From Holophagae bacterium (GTDB lineage: Bacteria > Acidobacteriota > Thermoanaerobaculia > Thermoanaerobaculales > Sulfomarinibacteraceae): a stretch of 10,890 nt of DNA. The notes below the pieces were generated by a model that saw nothing but the letters and a program-made list of their open reading frames with translations, had not been told where the DNA came from and did no database searches. The position numbers and the translations under genes are program-made. Location of the stretch: the NCBI GenBank assembly GCA_030609785.1, contig JAUWTC010000042.1, positions 1-10,890 on the forward strand. The letters are read 5' to 3'. The first letter of the stretch is position 1; each line of letters starts with the position of its first letter. This document shows positions 7,513 to 10,890 of the stretch, piece after piece.

Positions 7513-8502
7513 CTACCCCTTTGCTTGGAGCACCGTCAGGCACGCAGCCTGCACGATGTCTGCGGCCGAACAACCGCGGCTGAGGTCGTTGGCGGGTTTG
7601 GCCAAACCCTGCATCAGCGGGCCCAGGGCCCGAGCTCCACCGAGTCGTTCCACCGCCTTGTAGCAGATGTTACCGGCATTGAGATCGGGGAAGACCAGGA
7701 CATTAGCGGCTCCGGCAACCGGTGACCCCGGCGCCTTCTTGGCGCCGATCGACTGAATCAGGGCAGCATCGAGCTGCAATTCACCGTCGAAGGCAAACCC
7801 TACCCCCCGTCGGCCCAGTTCCGCCGCCGCAGCCTGCACCTTGTCAACCAACGAATGGTCGGCGCTGCCTTTGGTAGAAAACGACAGCAGCGCGACCTTG
7901 GGTTCACCACCGACAATCGATGAGAAGGTCGCCGCAGCACTGATCGCTATTTCCGCCATCTGGGCCGCATCCGGCTCGGGCATGACGGCACAATCCGCGA
8001 AGACCATGATGCCGTCGTCTCCCCAGGATGTGTCCGGATGCACCATGACAAAGGCCGACGACACCGTTTTGAGGCCGGGCGCCGCACCAATGGCATGAAG
8101 GGCTGCCCGTACCGTGTCGGCCGTCGTTCGCACGGCGCCACCCAAAGACCCGTCGGCCTCCCCGGCGGCAACCAGCAACGACACGAAAAACAAGGGATCA
8201 TCCAGGGCCTTGAGCGCCTGGTCAAACTCCAACCCCTTGTGCTTGCGTCGTTCGAACAGAATCTCGGCCAACGCTTGGCGACGATCGTCTGTCGCCGGGT
8301 CGACGACATGAACGCCTTCGGCTTCAAGCTTGTTGTGATCGCCCGTTCGCAGGCCGTCCGGACAGACGATGGTCACACGGCATAGTTTCTTGCGAACCAG
8401 GCTGAACGAAGCCTCGACCACTCTGGGGTCATCACCCTCCGCAAGCGCGAGGTGCCCGTCCAGCGCTCTGGCCCTCATTTCCAATGTGTCGAAGAAGGTC
8501 AT
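7513..8502 (-). CDS. pta: Phosphate acetyltransferase
   Basis: This 329-residue protein matches the short, single-domain Pta, which interconverts acetyl-CoA plus phosphate and acetyl phosphate plus CoA. Family segments: [14 protein letters not shown] (18-31), [22 protein letters not shown] (114-135), AFVMV (150-154), [21 protein letters not shown] (167-187), [14 protein letters not shown] (201-214), [12 protein letters not shown] (238-249) and [52 protein letters not shown] (260-311). The frame is open upstream to 9126, but that stretch is compositional. ATG 8500-8502 is preceded by GAGGAGG (8516 to 8510) at 7 nt and gives normal family length. TACAAT on the minus strand (8527 to 8522) resembles a -10 box, without a good -35. 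The 5' flank holds a repeat array and structured element A. No acetate kinase gene is nearby; phosphate butyryltransferase is a less likely alternative. Confidence 0.92.
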   Translation of the reverse strand: MTFFDTLEMRARALDGHLALAEGDDPRVVEASFSLVRKKLCRVTIVCPDGLRTGDHNKLEAEGVHVVDPATDDRRQALAEILFERRKHKGLEFDQALKALDDPLFFVSLLVAAGEADGSLGGAVRTTADTVRAALHAIGAAPGLKTVSSAFVMVHPDTSWGDDGIMVFADCAVMPEPDAAQMAEIAISAAATFSSIVGGEPKVALLSFSTKGSADHSLVDKVQAAAAELGRRGVGFAFDGELQLDAALIQSIGAKKAPGSPVAGAANVLVFPDLNAGNICYKAVERLGGARALGPLMQGLAKPANDLSRGCSAADIVQAACLTVLQAKG

Positions 8503-8574
8503 TCCTCCGCCTCCTCGCTGCATTGTAGCGTAAACCGGCTGTTGTTCGAGACTTGAGGAGAGCTCGTCTTTCTG

Positions 8575-8694
8575 GGCTCGGGCTTGGTTGACGGACGCGG
8601 TCGCGGTTTGCGGACGGCGTCGCGGATTACTGACGCGGTCCCGGTCAACTGACGCTGTTTCCTGACGCGGCCCCGGTCCCGGACCCTGTATCCA
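8575..8694 (+). repeat. Modular 6/13-nt degenerate array, block 1
   Basis: Read on the plus strand, 120 nt divide without remainder into modules of lengths 6,13,6,13,6,13,6,13,13,6,6,6,13. The 6-mers (GACGCG, GACGGC, GCCCCG, GTCCCG) fit GNCSCK loosely. Each 13-mer is a 6-mer plus a 7-mer: GTCGCG+GTTTGCG, GTCGCG+GATTACT, GTCCCG+GTCAACT, GACGCT+GTTTCCT, GACCCT+GTATCCA. The first modules (GGCTCG, GGCTTGGTTGACG) are weaker. It lies in the pta 5' flank and touches the 3' end of element A. It codes for nothing recognisable. Confidence 0.7.
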
Positions 8695-8695
8695 T

Positions 8696-8953
8696 TCCCG
8701 GCCTTCGGAGTCGCGCAGGGCGCGCCCCCGCTCGGCCCTTTCCCGGAGGGGCAGCAGTTCTCGGACCGGATGGGGGACCGCCCCTCCGGGAAAAGACCTC
8801 GGCGGCCTACTGCCGTCAGCCGAGGCTCTGTCGCTAAGGCGACCGCCGTGGGTTGCCAAGCTCGCATTTCTCCTTCCCAGCACATCAATCGGGAGGTCGA
8901 CCCGCGAAAAATGCGAAGCATGGCAGGCCCCGTTTGAGGGAATTAGGCGCTCT
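8696..8953 (-). ncRNA. Candidate structured RNA element, copy A
   Basis: Read on the minus strand from 8953 to 8696. In order: AGAGCGCC; a long imperfect stem of TGCCATGCTTCGCATTT (8925-8909) with AAATGCGAGCTTGGCA (8869-8854) around a 39-nt loop containing CTCCCGATTGAT; GGCAACCCACGGCGGT (8857-8842); a 5-bp hairpin GTCGC-CTTA-GCGAC (8843-8830); a 7-bp stem CCTCGGC/GCCGAGG (8825-8797); a perfect 14-bp hairpin TTTCCCGGAGGGGC/GCCCCTCCGGGAAA (8793-8780 and 8752-8739); then CCGAAGGCCGGGA (8708-8696). Copy B repeats this order with different stem sequences. It does not match any RNA class I recall. It could be a leader of pta, a free RNA or a foldable DNA element. The strand is inferred from the arrangement only. 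Confidence 0.5.
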
Positions 8954-8959
8954 CTGAAT

Positions 8960-8990
8960 TGAGCGTCGGCAGCGACCGCGTCGGCAAACA
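8960..8990. repeat. Short run of array-type modules between elements A and B
   Basis: The minus strand reads GACGCG, GTCGCT, GCC, GACGCT across 8982-8962. These are the same 6-mers as in the arrays, with one 3-nt interruption. They lie in the spacer from which the two structured elements diverge. Confidence 0.35.
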
Positions 8991-9243
8991 AGAGCGCCCC
9001 TCTCGGACGGGGCGTGCCGGGTGCGGCTTTCTTCACCGGGCAGAACTCCCGACTGATCCGCCGTCGCGATGAAAGCCGACACCGGGCAACCCTCGGCGGT
9101 GCTGCCGGCAATCGAGTCTCGGCCAACGCCGTAGGCCGCCGAGGTCATTGCCTCAAGAGGCGAGAATCACCCGAAACCCGCCCCGCCGCCTCTTGAGGCA
9201 ATGCACCGAGCGGGAGGGCGGAAGGCGCTCCCGAAGGCCGGGA
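8991..9243 (+). ncRNA. Candidate structured RNA element, copy B
   Basis: Plus-strand homologue of copy A. In order: AGAGCGCC (8991-8998); hairpin CGCCCC/GGGGCG (8995-9014); a long stem TGCCGGGTGCGGCTTTC (9015-9031) with GAAAGCCG (9071-9078) and CACCGGGCA (9080-9088) around a 39-nt loop containing CTCCCGACTGAT; GGCAACCCTCGGCGGT (9085-9100); GTAGGCCGCCGAGGTC (9131-9146), identical to copy A; a perfect 17-bp hairpin (9146-9162 and 9187-9203, arms CATTGCCTCAAGAGGCG and its complement); then CCGAAGGCCGGGA (9231-9243), also identical. It lies upstream of the secreted TPR gene at 9499 and could be its distant leader, a separate RNA or a mobile repeat. Confidence 0.5.
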
Positions 9244-9498
9244 CCGGAAGAAAGGCGGAAAGGCACGCCTGGCACCTTGATTTCTGAACCTGTTGCTGGT
9301 CTCGAACTCTGCCCGCAAGCCTTAACCTGGCCTGGTTTTGTCACCTGCTGTAGGCTTGGGATATGGAGAAGACAGGCACTGAGCAAAATCAAAACCCACC
9401 GATGATTATGCGGTACTTTTGCGGGCGGGTTGCTGGTCAGGTTGGCCGAGGAAGCCCCGTCAGATAAGGGCAGTTGCCTAATTCACAAAGGAGATCAG
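9244..9498. other. Non-coding leader region upstream of the second TPR gene
   Basis: No convincing gene. A weak promoter-like pair on the plus strand (TTGTCA then ATATGG, 17 nt apart, near 9336-9364) is the only regulatory hint before the strong ribosome-binding site at 9487-9493. GC falls steadily from here into the following gene. Confidence 0.3.
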
Positions 9499-10422
9499 AT
9501 GCACCATAGGTTTTCAATTGTGGCCTTCCTTCTAGCTGTTGGATTAACTCTGGTCGGCTATTCGGTCGCGAGCACACCTGCAAACGACGGCCCCCCGATT
9601 CGCAAGATCGCAACAGACATCGTTCAGATTCAGCACGGTGACTCACTGGCCGGATTCATCCTGATCGAGCTGTTTTGCGAATCCTGGGGCCGGTTGAGCT
9701 CCGATTCTGACCTCCGGCCCTACATTGAATTTGCAGGAGGAATAGAAATCGAGGCCATTGCGCTCTTCATCCCTAACGATCCGAATCAAGAATCCCCAAC
9801 CTACTGCGTCTTCTTCGATGGGCTCATACCTTCCGGTCTGACGGCGGTTGGCCCCGACTTTTCCGGCCCTCCAACTGCGCAGAACCTCTCCGATCTATTC
9901 CAGACGATTGGTGCGATTGAGATTCCTGATGGAAAGGAACAGCTGGTGTTCGAAAAGGGTGAAATCACCGCGGACGATGGCACCCCAGTCCCGGCGATAA
10001 TGATTCGTGGCGCCGGAATCATGGGAACGGGCGCTGCCGAGTATGACTCGCTGTTCGAAGAGGCTTTGGCACTTTACGAATTAGGGCCTTCAAATGCACC
10101 CACAATCATCGCTCTGCTAGAGAAAGTGATTCAAGAAGACCCTGGAGATCTTAAGGCAACAAAATTATTGGCAATTACCTGTCTCGGTGCGGGCCAACTG
10201 GAACGCGCTCTCGAAGCCTTCAATTTGGCAATCAGGATTGAACAGGATAAAGAAGTCATCAATCCTCACATGCATTTCTATAAAGCAAAGACCCTTCATC
10301 TCCTTGGGAGAAACCGAGAGGCACAGAGTATTCTCGATTCGTACTGGGCTTTCTTCCAAGACGATCAGAGCTTGAAAGAACAATACGAAATACTCAATGG
10401 TGAGATCGCAAATCGGCCTTAA
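9499..10422 (+). CDS. Secreted TPR-containing protein of unknown function
   Basis: ATG 9499 follows AAAGGAG (9487-9493) at 5 nt, better supported than the in-frame upstream start at 9430. It gives 307 residues. Residues 1-24 (MHHRFSIVAFLLAVGLTLVGYSVA) form a signal peptide, likely cut after VA. Residues about 35-180 are a domain I do not recognise: predicted beta-rich, with cysteines 60 and 103 and segments such as IEFAGGIEIEAIALFIPND and PVPAIMIRGAGIMGTG. Residues about 181-300 look like three helical TPR-type pairs (YDSLFEEALALYELG, APTIIALLEKVIQEDPGDLKATKLLAITCLGAGQLERALEAFNLAIRIEQD, HMHFYKAKTLHLLGRNREAQSILDSYWAF). Base composition is clearly lower in GC than the other genes here, with many A/T-ending codons, and repeat blocks lie on both sides; recent acquisition is possible. 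It probably acts in the periplasm or at the cell surface. Confidence 0.75.
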   Translation: MHHRFSIVAFLLAVGLTLVGYSVASTPANDGPPIRKIATDIVQIQHGDSLAGFILIELFCESWGRLSSDSDLRPYIEFAGGIEIEAIALFIPNDPNQESPTYCVFFDGLIPSGLTAVGPDFSGPPTAQNLSDLFQTIGAIEIPDGKEQLVFEKGEITADDGTPVPAIMIRGAGIMGTGAAEYDSLFEEALALYELGPSNAPTIIALLEKVIQEDPGDLKATKLLAITCLGAGQLERALEAFNLAIRIEQDKEVINPHMHFYKAKTLHLLGRNREAQSILDSYWAFFQDDQSLKEQYEILNGEIANRP

Positions 10423-10436
10423 ACCCCATCTGTCCA

Positions 10437-10500
10437 TGATGCCGGGGACATAGCTTAATTTTGGATACTGACAGATTTATTGGGGACACTGCCTTTCTCA
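10437..10500. repeat. Pair of GGGGACA motifs, possible remnant of a transposase-associated repeat
   Basis: GGGGACATAGCTTAATTTTGG (first G-run 10444-10447) and ATTGGGGACACTGCC (second G-run 10482-10485) lie 38 nt apart in AT-rich sequence unlike its surroundings. From memory, similar TGTCCCC/GGGGACA repeats flank REP-associated (Y1) transposase genes in many bacteria. No transposase gene is present here. Confidence 0.35.
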
Positions 10501-10508
10501 TCAGGTTC

Positions 10509-10616
10509 AGCGACAGCCGGCCGCGACAGGGGCCGTGATCCGCGTCAGCGTCAGCGAACCGCGTCCGATGGCAGCGTCCGGATCAGCGAGCCGCGACCGT
10601 GAACCGCGACGGCGAC
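10509..10616 (-). repeat. Modular 6/13-nt degenerate array, block 2 left arm
   Basis: On the minus strand the 108 nt tile exactly as 6,13,13,6,13,13,6,13,6,13,6 (from 10616 down to 10509). The 13-mers are GTCGCGGTTCACG, GTCGCGGCTCGCT, GACGCTGCCATCG, GACGCGGTTCGCT, GACGCGGATCACG and GTCGCGGCCGGCT. The 6-mers are GTCGCC, GATCCG, GACGCT, GCCCCT and GTCGCT. It is the same module grammar as block 1, in opposite orientation. Confidence 0.75.
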
Positions 10617-10655
10617 AGGGGCCGCCGCTGATCCCGGCAACTGAACGCTGATCCT

Positions 10656-10762
10656 GTCGCTGTTTGCGGTCGCCGCCGCGGTTGACGGACCCGGACGCGG
10701 TTTACGGTCCCGGCCCCGGTCGCGGCCGCTGGTATCTAACGCTGTCGCGGTCGCTGTTCTCC
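10656..10762 (+). repeat. Modular 6/13-nt degenerate array, block 2 right arm
   Basis: On the plus strand the 107 nt tile exactly as 13,6,13,6,13,6,6,6,13,6,6,13. The 13-mers are GTCGCTGTTTGCG, GCCGCGGTTGACG, GACGCGGTTTACG, GCCGCTGGTATCT and GTCGCTGTTCTCC. The 6-mers include GTCGCC, GACCCG, GTCCCG, GCCCCG and GTCGCG. It diverges from the left arm across a 39-nt centre (10617-10655). The lack of stop codons creates long spurious reading frames on the minus strand. Confidence 0.75.
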
Positions 10763-10890
10763 AGTCCCGGGGGGGGGGGGCGCGGGGGGCCCCCCCCCCC
10801 GGCCGATCCCCACAGGGGCGCGGGGCAGTCAGCGCGGGCGAGGCACCCCCCGCTCGTGACGGCCCACGGGCGCGACACCCAGACCCCACA
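10763..10890. other. Homopolymer-rich right edge, doubtful sequence
   Basis: A 12-G run (10769-10780), a 6-G run (10784-10789) and an 11-C run (10790-10800) follow the array, then about 90 nt of very GC-rich sequence without module structure or a believable gene. I read this as low-quality sequence or an assembly edge rather than biology. Confidence 0.5.

Noticed and set aside
8590..8686. CRISPR array
   Set aside because: Units are 6 and 13 nt, degenerate and contiguous; there are no conserved repeats of CRISPR length, no spacers and no cas genes.
8842..8950. Known riboswitch (c-di-GMP GEMM, SAM, cobalamin) suggested by GGGTTGCC/GGCAACCC
   Set aside because: The rest of each consensus is absent (no GCAAAGCC core, no SAM GGTGC partner, no cobalamin box); only short shared words remain.
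9040..9075. Hammerhead ribozyme core suggested by CTGAT and GAAA in element B
   Set aside because: The required CTGANGA is not present, copy A has TTGAT, and flanking stems do not fit the three-way junction.
8503..9126. Long N-terminal extension of Pta
   Set aside because: It runs through the repeat array and structured element, shows no domain, and the internal ATG at 8502 has a strong ribosome-binding site and gives normal family length.
9290..9325. tRNA T-arm suggested by GGTCTCGAACTC
   Set aside because: No pairing arms for acceptor, D or anticodon stems could be found around it.
9420..9480. SRP RNA-like GGTCAGGTTGGCCGAGGAAGC
   Set aside because: The conserved tetraloop and asymmetric loop sequence are not matched, and no flanking long helix is visible.
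10551..10889. 112-codon minus-strand reading frame in the right-hand repeat block
   Set aside because: It is open only because the GC-rich modules lack stop codons; the translation is arginine/proline/glycine-rich with no start signal.

Overview
The window carries about 8.5 kb of dense housekeeping genes, followed by about 2.4 kb of mostly non-coding, repeat-rich DNA. GC is high except for one late gene. The organism is a free-living bacterium. An Acidobacteriota-like origin is my best guess, resting on a divergent long-form Hfq (YYLKQMQ...IEWYDKN...FKHSIK), secreted proteins combining a carboxypeptidase-regulatory-like domain with TPRs, and an orphan MinD-type ATPase. No rRNA or taxonomic marker proves it.

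Positions 1-3144 (+ strand) look like one operon: the 3' part of a ComF-type phosphoribosyltransferase, a monofunctional proline dehydrogenase (4-nt overlap), a secreted TPR protein, and uridine kinase (3-nt gap). A MinD/FlhG-like ATPase (3217-4479, +) follows. It ends in a perfect 11-bp dyad shared with the convergent gene group.

Positions 8502-4501 (- strand) read pta, purD, purE, a PSP1/RicT-family gene, then hfq. The first four are tightly packed, with small gaps or stop/start overlaps. hfq follows after 166 nt and may have its own promoter. The group joins acetyl phosphate/acetyl-CoA exchange, two purine synthesis steps and two proteins linked to RNA or regulatory functions.

Positions 8503-9498 hold the most unusual material. 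Two copies of an element of about 255 nt lie head to head (A: 8953 to 8696 on the - strand; B: 8991 to 9243 on the + strand). They share islands of identity such as GTAGGCCGCCGAGGTC. Their hairpin stems differ in sequence but keep pairing, position and, in one case, an identical 39-nt loop length. That pattern suggests a conserved structured RNA or foldable DNA. Beside element A (8575-8694), and again at 10509-10616 and 10656-10762, are degenerate arrays that tile without gaps into 6-mers (about GNCSCK) and 13-mers (a 6-mer plus a 7-mer of about GNNNNCK). The last two arrays diverge from a 39-nt centre. Between these blocks is a lower-GC gene for a secreted TPR protein (9499-10422). The window ends in G/C homopolymers that may be sequencing or assembly error.
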